Assembly (NCBI RefSeq): GCF_002564045.1
Contig: NZ_PDJK01000002.1
Location: forward strand, 1,984,001-2,048,000
Length of the DNA: 64,000 nt
Reading direction: 5' to 3'
From: Amycolatopsis sulphurea
GTDB lineage: Bacteria; Actinomycetota; Actinomycetes; Mycobacteriales; Pseudonocardiaceae
Positions 7,196 to 15,255 of the stretch are shown here, one piece after another (the stretch's first letter is position 1; each line of letters starts with the position of its first letter). Under the pieces are notes generated by a model. It searched no databases. It saw only the letters and a list, made by a program, of their open reading frames with translations, and was not told the origin of the DNA. Made by a program: the position numbers and the translations under genes.

Positions 7196-8161
7196 GTGCA
7201 TGCCACCAGCACGGTTCACGCAGCCGAACCCGAGGTTTCGACGCAGGCTCCGCCTTCGTCGGACCGTAAGACCTTCTCCAGGGCGATAGCCGACCTCAAG
7301 GAGGGCCTCGCAGCCCGCGAGCTGTGGACCCACCTGGGCTGGCAGGACATCCGGCAGCGGTACCGCCGCTCGGTGATCGGGCCGTTCTGGATCACCATCA
7401 GCCAGGGCGTCATCGCGCTCGGGCTGGGACTGCTGTACTCGCAGCTGTTCCACACGCCGATCCAGGTGTTCCTGCCCTACCTCTCCACCGGCTTCATCAT
7501 CTGGGGCTTCATCCAGGGCTGCCTGACCGAGGGCATGGAGACGTTCATCGCGAACGAGGGGATGATCAAACAGCTCCCCGCGCCGCTGAGTGTCTATGTG
7601 CTGCGCACGGTCTGGCGCCAGACCTTGCTGCTCGCGCACAACATGATCGTCTACGTGGTGCTGCTGATCATCTTCTTCAGCGCGCTGGACGACCCGTACT
7701 CGCTTGGTACCAAGGAAGGCTTCCCGGACGGCGCGTGCGCGCCCGGCCTGTTCTGCCATCCCGGGCTGAGCTGGAGCATTCTCCTCGCGATCCCCGGTTT
7801 CGTGCTGCTCGCGCTGACCGCGGGCTGGGCCTCGCTGCTGCTGGGCATCATCTCCACCCGGTTCCGCGACATCCCGCAGGTGATCAATTCCCTGGTGCAG
7901 CTGCTGTTCTACGGCACGCCGATCGTCTGGCCGGTGGACCAGCTGCTCAACGGCGGTTCGCGATCGGGTGTGTCCTGGGCACTGCCGTTCATCAAGGCGA
8001 ACCCGCTGTACCACTACATGCAGGTGACCCGCTCCCCGCTGATCGGCCAGTCGGTCGCCTGGACCAGCTGGGTGGTGGTCGGCTCGATCACCGTCGTCGG
8101 CTGGGGGCTCGCGCTCGTCGCCATGCGCAATTACCGCTCCCGCGTCTCGTATTGGGTGTGA
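7196..8161 (+). CDS. wzm: Galactan ABC exporter, permease subunit (Wzm, Rv3783-like)
   Basis: A 321-residue ABC-2 type membrane protein. After a roughly 30-residue cytoplasmic N-terminus comes LWTHLGWQDIRQRYRRSVIG, the amphipathic entry helix typical of polysaccharide export permeases. About six transmembrane segments follow, the first from about residue 65 (FWITISQGVIALGLG). With the ATPase encoded 3 nt downstream it should flip lipid-linked galactan across the membrane for arabinogalactan assembly, as proposed for Rv3783/Rv3781. GlfT1 is the third gene of the operon, the same gene set as Rv3781-Rv3783. The GTG at 7196 is chosen from the upstream promoter box. Confidence 0.9.
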   Translation: MHATSTVHAAEPEVSTQAPPSSDRKTFSRAIADLKEGLAARELWTHLGWQDIRQRYRRSVIGPFWITISQGVIALGLGLLYSQLFHTPIQVFLPYLSTGFIIWGFIQGCLTEGMETFIANEGMIKQLPAPLSVYVLRTVWRQTLLLAHNMIVYVVLLIIFFSALDDPYSLGTKEGFPDGACAPGLFCHPGLSWSILLAIPGFVLLALTAGWASLLLGIISTRFRDIPQVINSLVQLLFYGTPIVWPVDQLLNGGSRSGVSWALPFIKANPLYHYMQVTRSPLIGQSVAWTSWVVVGSITVVGWGLALVAMRNYRSRVSYWV

Positions 8162-8164
8162 CAC

Positions 8165-8980
8165 ATGGTCAGCATTGACGTCTACAACGCTTACGTCGAT
8201 TTCCCGATCTTCGACGCGAAGACGCGGTCGATGAAGAAGCGGGTGCTCGGCAAGGTCGGCGGCCGGATCGGCACCGACCAGAAGGTGCCGATCATCGAGG
8301 CACTGCACGACGTGTCGATCAGCCTGCGCGAGGGCGACCGGGTCGGCCTGGTCGGGCACAACGGCGCGGGCAAGTCCACGCTGCTGCGGCTGCTCGCCGG
8401 GATCTACGAGCCCACCCGCGGTTCCTCGCGGATCCAGGGCCGGATCGCGCCGGTGTTCGACCTCGGCATCGGCATGGACCCGGAGATCTCCGGGGTGGAG
8501 AACATCATCATCCGCGGGCTGTTCCTCGGCATGAGTGCCAAGGAAATGGAGAAGCGGGTGGACGACATCGCGGAGTTCACCGAACTCGGCGACTACCTGC
8601 AGATGCCGCTGCGCACCTACTCCACCGGCATGCGGGTGCGGCTCGCGCTCGGCGTGGTCACCTCGATCGACCCGGAGATCCTGATCCTCGACGAGGGCAT
8701 CGGCGCGGTCGACGCGGCGTTCCTCAACAAGGCCCGGGACCGGCTCAAGGATCTGGTGAAGCGCTCCGGAATCCTGGTGTTCGCGAACCACTCCGACGAG
8801 TTCCTCATGGAGCTGTGCGATTCGGCCATCTGGATGGACGAGGGCCACGTGAAGCAGCACGGCTCGCTGCGCGAGGTGCTCACCGCCTACAAGGGCCGCG
8901 ATCCGTACGAGAACATGAGCCAGGAAGGCCTCGAACGGCTCGGCGTCACCGCCGCGCCCACGACGAACGGCGGCGAATGA
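8165..8980 (+). CDS. wzt: Galactan ABC exporter, ATPase subunit (Wzt, Rv3781-like)
   Basis: A 271-residue ABC ATPase of the polysaccharide export (Wzt/TagH) class. Walker A is GHNGAGKST (about residues 63-71), the signature region is YSTGMRVRLA (about 155-164) and Walker B is EILILDEG (about 175-182). It lacks the long C-terminal carbohydrate-binding domain of E. coli-type Wzt proteins, like the mycobacterial Rv3781, so substrate selection by a capped glycan end is unlikely. It works with the permease upstream. Its stop overlaps the start of glfT1, which suggests translational coupling. Confidence 0.92.
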   Translation: MVSIDVYNAYVDFPIFDAKTRSMKKRVLGKVGGRIGTDQKVPIIEALHDVSISLREGDRVGLVGHNGAGKSTLLRLLAGIYEPTRGSSRIQGRIAPVFDLGIGMDPEISGVENIIIRGLFLGMSAKEMEKRVDDIAEFTELGDYLQMPLRTYSTGMRVRLALGVVTSIDPEILILDEGIGAVDAAFLNKARDRLKDLVKRSGILVFANHSDEFLMELCDSAIWMDEGHVKQHGSLREVLTAYKGRDPYENMSQEGLERLGVTAAPTTNGGE

Positions 8981-9888
8981 TGACCAGCGAGACCCGGCAG
9001 CTGCCCGACGGTGCGGTCGTCGGCGTGGTGGTCACCCGGCACCGCCGGGAGCTGCTCGCGGACTCGCTGAAGATCATCGCCGCGCAGACCCGCCCGGTCG
9101 ACCACCTCGTCGTGGTGGACAACGGCCCGGATCAGCCGGCCCGCGACGTGGTGGCGAACTATCCGCTGCCCGTCACGTACCTGCCCTCGCACCGGAATCT
9201 CGGCGGGGCAGGCGGATTCGCGCTCGGCATGCTGCACGCGCTCGCGCTCGGCGCGGAATGGGTGTGGCTGGCCGACGACGACGGCCGCCCGGCGGACGAG
9301 CACGTGCTGGCGATCCTGCTGGAGGAAGCCGAGAAGCGCGGGCTGGCCGAGATCTCCCCGGTGGTGGCGAACATCGACGCACCGGCGAAGCTGGCCTTCC
9401 CGCTGCGCCGCGGGCTGACCTGGAAGCGCTCGCCCGCCGAACTCGGCACGGACTTCCTGCCCGGCATCGCCTCGCTGATGAACGGCGCACTGTTCCGTGC
9501 GTCCACTTTGGACGTGACCGGGGTGCCGGATCTGCGGCTGTTCTTCCGCGGCGACGAGGTGGAACTGCACCGCAGGCTGGTCCGCTCCGGGCTGCCCTTC
9601 GGCACCTCGCTGCGTACCACCTATCTGCACCCGGACGGCTCGGACGAGTTCAAGCCGATGCTGGGCGGGAAGTTCCACGCGCAGGACCCGGAGAACGAGG
9701 TCAAGCGTTACTACACCTACCGCAACCGCGGTTTTCTGTTGTCCCAGCCGGGAATGCGCAAGATCGGCGCGCTGGAGGTACTGCGCTTCGGCCTGTACTT
9801 CGTCGGCGTGAAGCGCGATCCGAAGGCGTTCCTGCAGTGGCTGAAGCTGGTCCGCCAGGGCCGGGCGGAGCGGTTCTACCGCTACTGA
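8977..9888 (+). CDS. glfT1: Galactofuranosyltransferase GlfT1 (Rv3782-like)
   Basis: A 303-residue GT2 (GT-A fold) glycosyltransferase. GVVVTRHRRELLADSL near residues 16-31 begins the nucleotide-binding domain and WLADDDGRP places the metal-binding Asp triad at residues 100-102. NLGGAGGFALGM (about 74-85) is shared with the galactofuranosyltransferases. In mycobacteria GlfT1 adds the first two galactofuranose residues to the decaprenyl-diphosphate-GlcNAc-Rha linker using UDP-Galf. Length matches the mycobacterial enzyme (about 304). Two consecutive ATGs (8977, 8980) precede the conserved part; both overlap the wzt stop. It acts on the cytoplasmic face before export. Confidence 0.92.
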   Translation: MMTSETRQLPDGAVVGVVVTRHRRELLADSLKIIAAQTRPVDHLVVVDNGPDQPARDVVANYPLPVTYLPSHRNLGGAGGFALGMLHALALGAEWVWLADDDGRPADEHVLAILLEEAEKRGLAEISPVVANIDAPAKLAFPLRRGLTWKRSPAELGTDFLPGIASLMNGALFRASTLDVTGVPDLRLFFRGDEVELHRRLVRSGLPFGTSLRTTYLHPDGSDEFKPMLGGKFHAQDPENEVKRYYTYRNRGFLLSQPGMRKIGALEVLRFGLYFVGVKRDPKAFLQWLKLVRQGRAERFYRY

Positions 9889-9904
9889 CGCCCGGCCCCA
9901 CGGC

Positions 9905-11038
9905 TCACTCCCCGATCACCGGAGGGGCCGCGCTGCCCCGGCCGAACACGTCGTCCTCCTCCGGTTCGTCCATCTCCAGCAGGAAACCGGGCTGCGGATC
10001 GTCCTCATAGGACGGACGGCTGAGGCCACCCATCCCGGGGCGGGCCGGGGCGCCGCCCATGCCGGCCGCGGCCACCTCGGCCGAACCAGGGCCTGCGGCG
10101 TCCTGTCCGGGGCCGAATCCGCCGCCACGGCCGATCTTCGACTGGTGTTCCTCGTCGCCGCCGAAGCCACCGCCCATGCCCATGCCACCCATCGGCATCG
10201 CGCCCATGCCCATGCCCGCCGACGACGCGGCGCTGCCGGCACCCGGGTGCGCGGCAGGCGGGGTGTAACCGGCCGCGACGGTGGCCGCGTCCGGGGCCGG
10301 GGTCTGGACGGCACCGGTGTACGAGCCCGGACTGCTCACGCTCGGCGCCGACGCAACCCCGGCGCCCCCACCCACCGTGGCATGGCCGCTGATCGGCGCG
10401 GCCGGGGACGAGCTGTCCTGGTGCTGATCCGCGGACGGCATCGTCGGAATGCCTGATCCGCCCGAAGCAGCGGCAAATTTCGGCGGCTCGGCGAACGTCG
10501 GCTGCTTCGCAGCGGCCTGGTGCAACGACGAGTCGTAGTTCGACATCGTCTCGGCGGCCTGCTCGTGCGCGTTGCGGCTCTCGTTCTGTTTCTGCAGCGT
10601 CGAATCGATCGAGTCGCCGAGCCCCAGCGGACCGGCCTTGACCCACTTGTCGAACTCTTCGGACCAGTCGAACGGCACCGCGTCCGGCATGGTGTTCTTC
10701 GCGGTCTGCGCGGCGTGCCCCTGCTCTTCCAGCGACTGCGCGGCCACCTGCGCGTTCTGCGAGTTCGCGTCGGCCCATTCGCTGAGGTTCTCGAAGTACG
10801 CCTGCGCGCCGACAGCCGCGTCGCCGCCCCACGCGCCCTTCGACTTCTGTACGGCGCCCTTCAGCTGCGTCGCGAATTCTTCGAACGCCTTCTGCAGCTC
10901 CGTGTACGCCTGCGACAGCGAGGAGATCTGCGCGACGTCGAGGTTGCTCTCGACGAACGACTTGAGCTGCTGGTGGTCGTGGCCCAGGTAGTCCGCGTCG
11001 GACGGGACCAGCGCGTGCTGCGGGATCTGCGTGGTCAT
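9905..11038 (-). CDS. PPE-like/WXG ESX-associated protein with Pro/Gly-rich tail
   Basis: A 377-residue candidate ESX substrate. The N-terminal 150 residues are predicted helical and contain the turn motif GAWGGDAA (a W-x-G turn, about residues 69-76). The rest is low-complexity Ala/Gly/Met/Pro sequence. It ends in an acidic segment and the motif AAPPVIGE, which recurs in the other PPE-like proteins of this window. The start overlaps the stop of the 143-residue partner gene by 4 nt, as expected for an ESX heterodimer pair, and an EspG chaperone gene lies just upstream on the same strand. The ESX membrane machinery is not in the window. Function beyond secretion is unknown. Confidence 0.75.
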   Translation of the reverse strand: MTTQIPQHALVPSDADYLGHDHQQLKSFVESNLDVAQISSLSQAYTELQKAFEEFATQLKGAVQKSKGAWGGDAAVGAQAYFENLSEWADANSQNAQVAAQSLEEQGHAAQTAKNTMPDAVPFDWSEEFDKWVKAGPLGLGDSIDSTLQKQNESRNAHEQAAETMSNYDSSLHQAAAKQPTFAEPPKFAAASGGSGIPTMPSADQHQDSSSPAAPISGHATVGGGAGVASAPSVSSPGSYTGAVQTPAPDAATVAAGYTPPAAHPGAGSAASSAGMGMGAMPMGGMGMGGGFGGDEEHQSKIGRGGGFGPGQDAAGPGSAEVAAAGMGGAPARPGMGGLSRPSYEDDPQPGFLLEMDEPEEDDVFGRGSAAPPVIGE

Positions 11039-11466
11039 TCGGCGCCCTTCACGGTGCGGTGGGTGTCGATGGCCTGATCTTCGTTCTCGGTGTAGACACC
11101 GGCCGCGCGCGCGAGCGCTTCATCGGCTTCACTCAGCAGGCGGCCGAACTGGTCGAGTACGTCGGCAGCGGAGCCTTCCGTGTCAGCGCCGCTCTTGCGG
11201 TCGTGCTCGGCCACGGTGTGCCCGTACGGATGACTGCCCAGCTGTGGCGGGGACGCGAGCACCTGCAGCTTCGGGCGCAGCGCGCCCAGCCGCGTGACCA
11301 TGTCGGTGAGTGCATTGCGCAAGTCGCCGAGCGCTTCGCCGTCGATGGTGAAGCCACCGGCTTTCGCGGCAGCGACCAGTTTGTGCGTTTGGGCGGCAGC
11401 TTCGGCGACGCCCTTGGCGTCCAGCCCGCCGGCCGCGAGCGCGTCGGTACCCGGAACAGAGCTCAT
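11035..11466 (-). CDS. Small helical ESX partner protein (WXG100-like)
   Basis: A 143-residue protein, mostly helical, with the segment TIDGEALGDLRNALTDMV (about residues 40-57). This resembles the first helix of the gene-A proteins found in the other ESX cassettes here. No W-x-G is visible, so it would be the partner that lacks the motif. It is coupled by a 4-nt overlap to the PPE-like gene downstream. Identification as an ESX partner comes mainly from context and helical character. A TAGACT box 7 nt before the ATG supports a leaderless start. Confidence 0.6.
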   Translation of the reverse strand: MSSVPGTDALAAGGLDAKGVAEAAAQTHKLVAAAKAGGFTIDGEALGDLRNALTDMVTRLGALRPKLQVLASPPQLGSHPYGHTVAEHDRKSGADTEGSAADVLDQFGRLLSEADEALARAAGVYTENEDQAIDTHRTVKGAE

Positions 11467-11473
11467 ACGCGGG

Positions 11474-11479
11474 AGTCTA
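11474..11479 (-). promoter_or_regulatory. -10 box TAGACT of the ESX partner/PPE-like operon
   Basis: TAGACT on the minus strand, then 7 nt, then the ATG at 11466. This suggests that the two-gene unit has its own promoter in the 32-nt gap after espG. Confidence 0.45.
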
Positions 11480-11498
11480 CTGACCGGCGAGGCCCGGG

Positions 11499-12266
11499 TC
11501 AGGCGTTTACGGAATAGCCTTCCAGCTGGGTGAACAACTGCTGGGCAATACGGGCATTGTCCGCAGGCGAATAGGTGAGCCAGCGGTCGCCGTCGCCGGA
11601 GTCACGGGTGCTGAGCAGATAACGGCCCGCTTCGGTGTCGAACCAGGCCAACGGCGGCAGCGCCCGCTCACGGCCGTTCTCATCGCGTACGTACATGCTG
11701 AACTCGCCCACGCCGAGCCGTGGCTTCTCGAAGATCCGCTCCGCGGCGCGCAACTGCGGGTTGTGCGTACGCGGAGCACTCACCCCGGCGAACGGGTCGT
11801 AGCTGTCGCCCTGGCGCTGCTTCTTCGCCGGGCGTACGACGGTGACCGACTGGCCAGGCGCCGCAGGCGTCAGCGGCAGCAGGTCGACGATCACCGGGAC
11901 GATGTTGGTCGGCCGGACCTCCTCGAACGCGAACATCCCGCCGTCCTGGCGTACCAGCACCGCGTACTGCCCCGACGAGGCAACCCGCGCGAACAGCTGC
12001 TCGCCGTGCAGCTGCGCCGCTGCGGACACCGCGACCGCGGGCCGGGCGAAGGTGCGCAACGCCAGCGCGATGTCGTCGTCGAGCGAACCGCGACGAAGCA
12101 GGCCACGGCCGTCCAGGTCGCGGAAGACCGCGTCCCGGATCGCCGCGCGTTCCCCGGTGGTGATGCCGACGTGCGGCACTGTGAACGGCACCGGGGCCTG
12201 GCCGAGCCCCAGCTCGGCCAGGAGAAGATCGACTGCCGCCGGCGAAAGCGAAAACGAGTACGGCAC
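11499..12266 (-). CDS. EspG-family ESX chaperone
   Basis: A 255-residue protein of the ESX secretion-associated EspG family. The N-terminus SFSLSPAAVDLLLAELGLG, the central VRPTNIVPVIVDLLPLTP and the C-terminal DRWLTYSPADNARIAQQLF follow the family pattern. EspG proteins bind the tip of cognate PE-PPE or similar substrates in the cytosol and keep them soluble for type VII secretion. It precedes the PPE-like gene pair on the same strand, which it probably serves. Two further EspG-like genes occur at 21.3 and 46.0 kb. The start is a GTG with AAGG upstream. Confidence 0.8.
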   Translation of the reverse strand: MPYSFSLSPAAVDLLLAELGLGQAPVPFTVPHVGITTGERAAIRDAVFRDLDGRGLLRRGSLDDDIALALRTFARPAVAVSAAAQLHGEQLFARVASSGQYAVLVRQDGGMFAFEEVRPTNIVPVIVDLLPLTPAAPGQSVTVVRPAKKQRQGDSYDPFAGVSAPRTHNPQLRAAERIFEKPRLGVGEFSMYVRDENGRERALPPLAWFDTEAGRYLLSTRDSGDGDRWLTYSPADNARIAQQLFTQLEGYSVNA

Positions 12267-12398
12267 GGCTCACCCTTGCTCATCCGTGGTTCGATCTCCC
12301 GCGGAGATCGTCGGGCACGTGTCCGAACGTACCGGCAACCGCTCCGCTGTGCGCGAACCTGCTTGCCGAGGGTGATCCGCCACTGCTGCCATGGAGGT

Positions 12399-12641
12399 AT
12401 GGCAGATCCGAAACCGGCACTCGTCCTGCATCTGGCCGCGGGCGGCGAACCCCTGCTGTTCCCGCTCGCCGCCGACGAGGCGCCCACCGTCGAGGAAAAG
12501 ATCCCCGATCTCCTGAGCCGGAGCGGCGTGCACTCGGTGCGCACCCGCGACGGCAACACGGTGTCGGTCAACTTCACCCACGTCGCCGCGGCCTACATCG
12601 ACGATCTGAGCCGCAAGGGCAAGTTCGGCCTGTCCGTCTAG
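12399..12641 (+). CDS. Small conserved-looking protein of unknown function
   Basis: An 80-residue protein, MADPKPALVLHLAAGG at the start and SRKGKFGLSV at the end. It contains mixed strand/helix sequence with no membrane segment, signal peptide or cysteine. Codon usage is strongly GC3-biased, which supports real coding. A GGAGG lies only 1 nt before this ATG, so the start might instead be the upstream in-frame GTG at 12372. It is divergent from espG and convergent with glfT2. I do not recognise the family. Confidence 0.65.
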   Translation: MADPKPALVLHLAAGGEPLLFPLAADEAPTVEEKIPDLLSRSGVHSVRTRDGNTVSVNFTHVAAAYIDDLSRKGKFGLSV

Positions 12642-12652
12642 CGGCGGGCCAG

Positions 12653-12711
12653 AAAGCTGTGAAGGGGCCCTTCACGGACTCTGAGTCCGTGAAGGGCCCC
12701 TTCACAGCTTT
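12653..12711. repeat. Palindromic intergenic repeat with 29-bp arms
   Basis: A perfect inverted repeat: 12653-12681 pairs with 12683-12711 around a single T, and contains the GTGAAGGGGCCCTTCAC core in each arm. It ends with AGCTTTT on the plus strand and, by symmetry, AAAGCT at the other side. It sits between the convergent small gene (stop 12641) and glfT2 (stop 12728), the position of a bidirectional terminator. Confidence 0.88.
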
Positions 12712-12727
12712 TCCTGAAAGCGAGCGG

Positions 12728-14638
12728 TCAGAGCTCGTAGAGGCGCTGCCAGTTCTCCCGCGAGGTCAGCTCCGGCATCGCGCGCTTGTACTGCTCCTGC
12801 ACGGCCAGGCCCTCCTTGCGGAGACGCTGGATGGTCTTGGCGCCGCGCTTGGCGAGCTCGAACATCTTGATCTTGTCGTAGCTGCGCACCCGCACGCCTT
12901 CCTGCGAGGCGTCGGTGACCACGACCGTGTCGAACAGCGCGATGTGCCACCAGTGCGCCTCGTCGACCGGCACCGCGCCGAGGCCGAACCGGCTCCGGCC
13001 GAGCACGCGGTCGAGCACCCGCTTGATCAGCACCAGGCGCTGCATGCTCGGCCGCGGCGCGCTGTTGATGATGCCGATGTCGTTCGACGCGATACCCGGC
13101 ACGTCGGTGGCCTTGTGCCGCTTGGTCTCCGGGTACTGGTCACGGATCCGGCGGATCTCCTTCATCGCCGCGACCCCGCCGTCACGCAGGACCTCAGGAC
13201 CCTCCAGGAAGTCTTCGACCGCCTTGATCAGGGTCGCGGACAGCCCGTACTGCATGCCCAGCAGGTACCGCACCAGCTGCGCCAGCAGCACCCGGGAGAG
13301 CAGGTTCAGGTTGAACGGCGAGTGCAGCGCCGCGGTGATGATCGAGTTACGCAGGTTGAAGTACCGGTGCCACTCGTCCCAGTCCTTCCAGTGGAAGTCC
13401 GCGTGCCACACGCCGGCGCCCGGCAGGGTCACCGTGGGGAAGCCGTACTCGCGCGCCCGGTAGGAGTACTCCGCGTCGTCCCACTGGAAGAAGAACGGCA
13501 TCGGGTAACCGATGGCCTTCACGACCTCGTACGGGATCAGGCAGGACCACCAGCCGTTGTACCCGGCGTCGAGCCGGCGCTCCTGCCGGTTGGGGGCCCC
13601 GGTCTCCTCGTCCACGCCGAGCAGGTCCGCGGTGGTCAGCGAGTGCTGCACCGGCTGCCCCGGCTCCAGCGTGTTCAGCCGGGCGTACTCGGCGCCGACG
13701 TGCAGCTGGTTCGGGTGCAGCAGGTTGAGCATCTGGCCGCCGACGATGATCGGGTTCGCGGTGCGGTTGGAGAACGCCGTCATCCGCACCACGAGGTCCG
13801 GCTCCAGCAGCACGTCGTCGTCCATGAACAGCACGTTCGCGTGCTCGGTGGCGGTGTGCCCGGCAACCTCGTACAGGCCGCGGGTGAAGCCGCCCGCGCC
13901 GCCGAGGTTGGGCTGCTTGATGTAGTGCAGCTTGTCGCCGAGGTCCTTGACGACCTGCGCGAAGCCGTCCCGCGACTCGACCAGGTCGGTGCCCTGGTCG
14001 GCGACGTAGATGGCGTCCAGGGTGTCGAGGGAGTGCACGTCCGCGGCGAGCGCCTGGAGGTTCTTCAGGCAGTCGTCGGCGCGGTTCATGGTGCAGATGG
14101 TGACCGCGGTCGGGCGGATCTTCTCCGGCGCGTCCACGGTCCAGCGGGCCTGCTCGACGCGCAGTGTCTGGCCGCCCTCGGTCTCCAGGTCGAGCCACAG
14201 GGCGCCGCCGTCGTGGAACTTGTCCAGCTTCGCGGTGAGCGCGACCTTGCGGCCCTGCGCGCCGGACACCTGCTCGGCGGCCACCACCCGCGCGTCGCCC
14301 TCCAGGTCGGAGGCGCCCACCGAGAGCAGCCCGTCCCCGCTCACCACGGCCTCGAGGGAGACCTCGGTCGCGGTCGTCCAGCGCTGCCAGTACGAGGCGG
14401 GGAACCGGCCGAAGTAGGTGTTGCCGGTGACCTTCGCGGACGGCTCCAGCGACACGCTCCCGCGCTCACGCAGTGCGTTGCCCTGCTCGACCTCGGCGTA
14501 GAGGTCCTTGCTGACGATCGGCGCCGGACCGGCGAACAGCCACCGCTGGGCCGTCAGCCGGCCCTGGGGTGCGTGCTCGGCGAACCGCGTCTCGCCCGCG
14601 GGGGCGGTCTCGGCGACCGGGGCTGCTTTACCGGGCAT
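12728..14638 (-). CDS. glfT2: Galactofuranosyltransferase GlfT2 (Rv3808c-like)
   Basis: A 636-residue enzyme, essentially the length of mycobacterial GlfT2 (637). An N-terminal beta-rich domain (about 1-170) is followed by a GT-A domain with ICTMNRADDCLKNL (from residue 181). The metal-binding Asp triad is FMDDDVLLEPD (D273-D275), then AGVWHADFHWKDWDEWHRYF, which carries the conserved WHxDF-type region. GlfT2 polymerises the galactan with alternating beta-1,5 and beta-1,6 Galf residues from UDP-Galf at the inner membrane face. Here it lies next to gtrA and dprE1, separated by about 8 kb from ubiA, PAP2 and glf, with which it is contiguous in mycobacteria. A good Shine-Dalgarno (AAGGAGAA) precedes the ATG. 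Confidence 0.95.
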   Translation of the reverse strand: MPGKAAPVAETAPAGETRFAEHAPQGRLTAQRWLFAGPAPIVSKDLYAEVEQGNALRERGSVSLEPSAKVTGNTYFGRFPASYWQRWTTATEVSLEAVVSGDGLLSVGASDLEGDARVVAAEQVSGAQGRKVALTAKLDKFHDGGALWLDLETEGGQTLRVEQARWTVDAPEKIRPTAVTICTMNRADDCLKNLQALAADVHSLDTLDAIYVADQGTDLVESRDGFAQVVKDLGDKLHYIKQPNLGGAGGFTRGLYEVAGHTATEHANVLFMDDDVLLEPDLVVRMTAFSNRTANPIIVGGQMLNLLHPNQLHVGAEYARLNTLEPGQPVQHSLTTADLLGVDEETGAPNRQERRLDAGYNGWWSCLIPYEVVKAIGYPMPFFFQWDDAEYSYRAREYGFPTVTLPGAGVWHADFHWKDWDEWHRYFNLRNSIITAALHSPFNLNLLSRVLLAQLVRYLLGMQYGLSATLIKAVEDFLEGPEVLRDGGVAAMKEIRRIRDQYPETKRHKATDVPGIASNDIGIINSAPRPSMQRLVLIKRVLDRVLGRSRFGLGAVPVDEAHWWHIALFDTVVVTDASQEGVRVRSYDKIKMFELAKRGAKTIQRLRKEGLAVQEQYKRAMPELTSRENWQRLYEL

Positions 14639-14643
14639 CGAAC

Positions 14644-15159
14644 TCAGTTCTCCTTTACCGGCCGTTCACGGAACACGACCCATTTGAGCATCACGAAATT
14701 GATCACCGTAGCGCCGGCCTGCGAAACCACCCAGGCAAGCGTGGACTGCCACGCCGACTCCGCCAGCACGTGCAGCATGAGCTGATTCACGCCGACCGCG
14801 ACGAAGAACGTGACCACGTAAAGCAGGACGAAGCCGCCGATCTGGGCGCCTCCGTCCCGGCGGCCGCCGGCGAAGGTGAACCGGCGGTTGAGGAAGAACG
14901 CGGTGGTCGTGCCCACCACGAAGCTGCACGCACGGGCCACGTCCACCCACGGTACGGCATCCATGCCGATTGCCCTGAGCAGCGAATACGTCCCCAGATC
15001 GAGGAGGGCGCAGAACCCGCCGATCAAGCCGAAGCGGATCAGCTGCCCCAGCAGACCGGGGCCCGCCGGAGTCGCCGGCGTCGTCTCACTCTGCGGTTCG
15101 GTAGCCACCACGGAAGTACCTTCTCGGCTTATTGCGTCGGTGTCCGTACGAGTCGTCAC
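14644..15159 (-). CDS. GtrA-family membrane protein (Rv3789-like)
   Basis: A 171-residue GtrA-family protein with four transmembrane segments, the first about residues 35-60 (LIRFGLIGGFCALLDLG) and the last ending before VVFRERPVKEN. The short arginine loop FLNRRFTFAGG between segments 2 and 3 is typical. The mycobacterial neighbour of dprE1, Rv3789, was first proposed to flip decaprenyl-phosphoryl-arabinose and later to help place arabinogalactan enzymes. This gene has the same position, divergent from dprE1. It is followed by glfT2 after 5 nt, so the two are probably one transcript. Starts with GTG; the first 30 residues are poorly conserved and the start is uncertain. Confidence 0.85.
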   Translation of the reverse strand: MTTRTDTDAISREGTSVVATEPQSETTPATPAGPGLLGQLIRFGLIGGFCALLDLGTYSLLRAIGMDAVPWVDVARACSFVVGTTTAFFLNRRFTFAGGRRDGGAQIGGFVLLYVVTFFVAVGVNQLMLHVLAESAWQSTLAWVVSQAGATVINFVMLKWVVFRERPVKEN

Positions 15160-15243
15160 TGACGCGCGGACGCTTGTGCCTTGATGCGCAAAGTGTAGAA
15201 GCGGTCACTTCAGGGGCACGTCCCGGGCGGCATTCGGCGTGGC

Positions 15244-15249
15244 TACCCT
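15244..15249 (+). promoter_or_regulatory. -10 box TACCCT of dprE1
   Basis: TACCCT is followed by 6 nt and the GTG at 15256, consistent with leaderless dprE1-dprE2 mRNA. It lies in the 96-nt divergent region with gtrA. Confidence 0.5.
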
Positions 15250-15255
15250 GGTCGG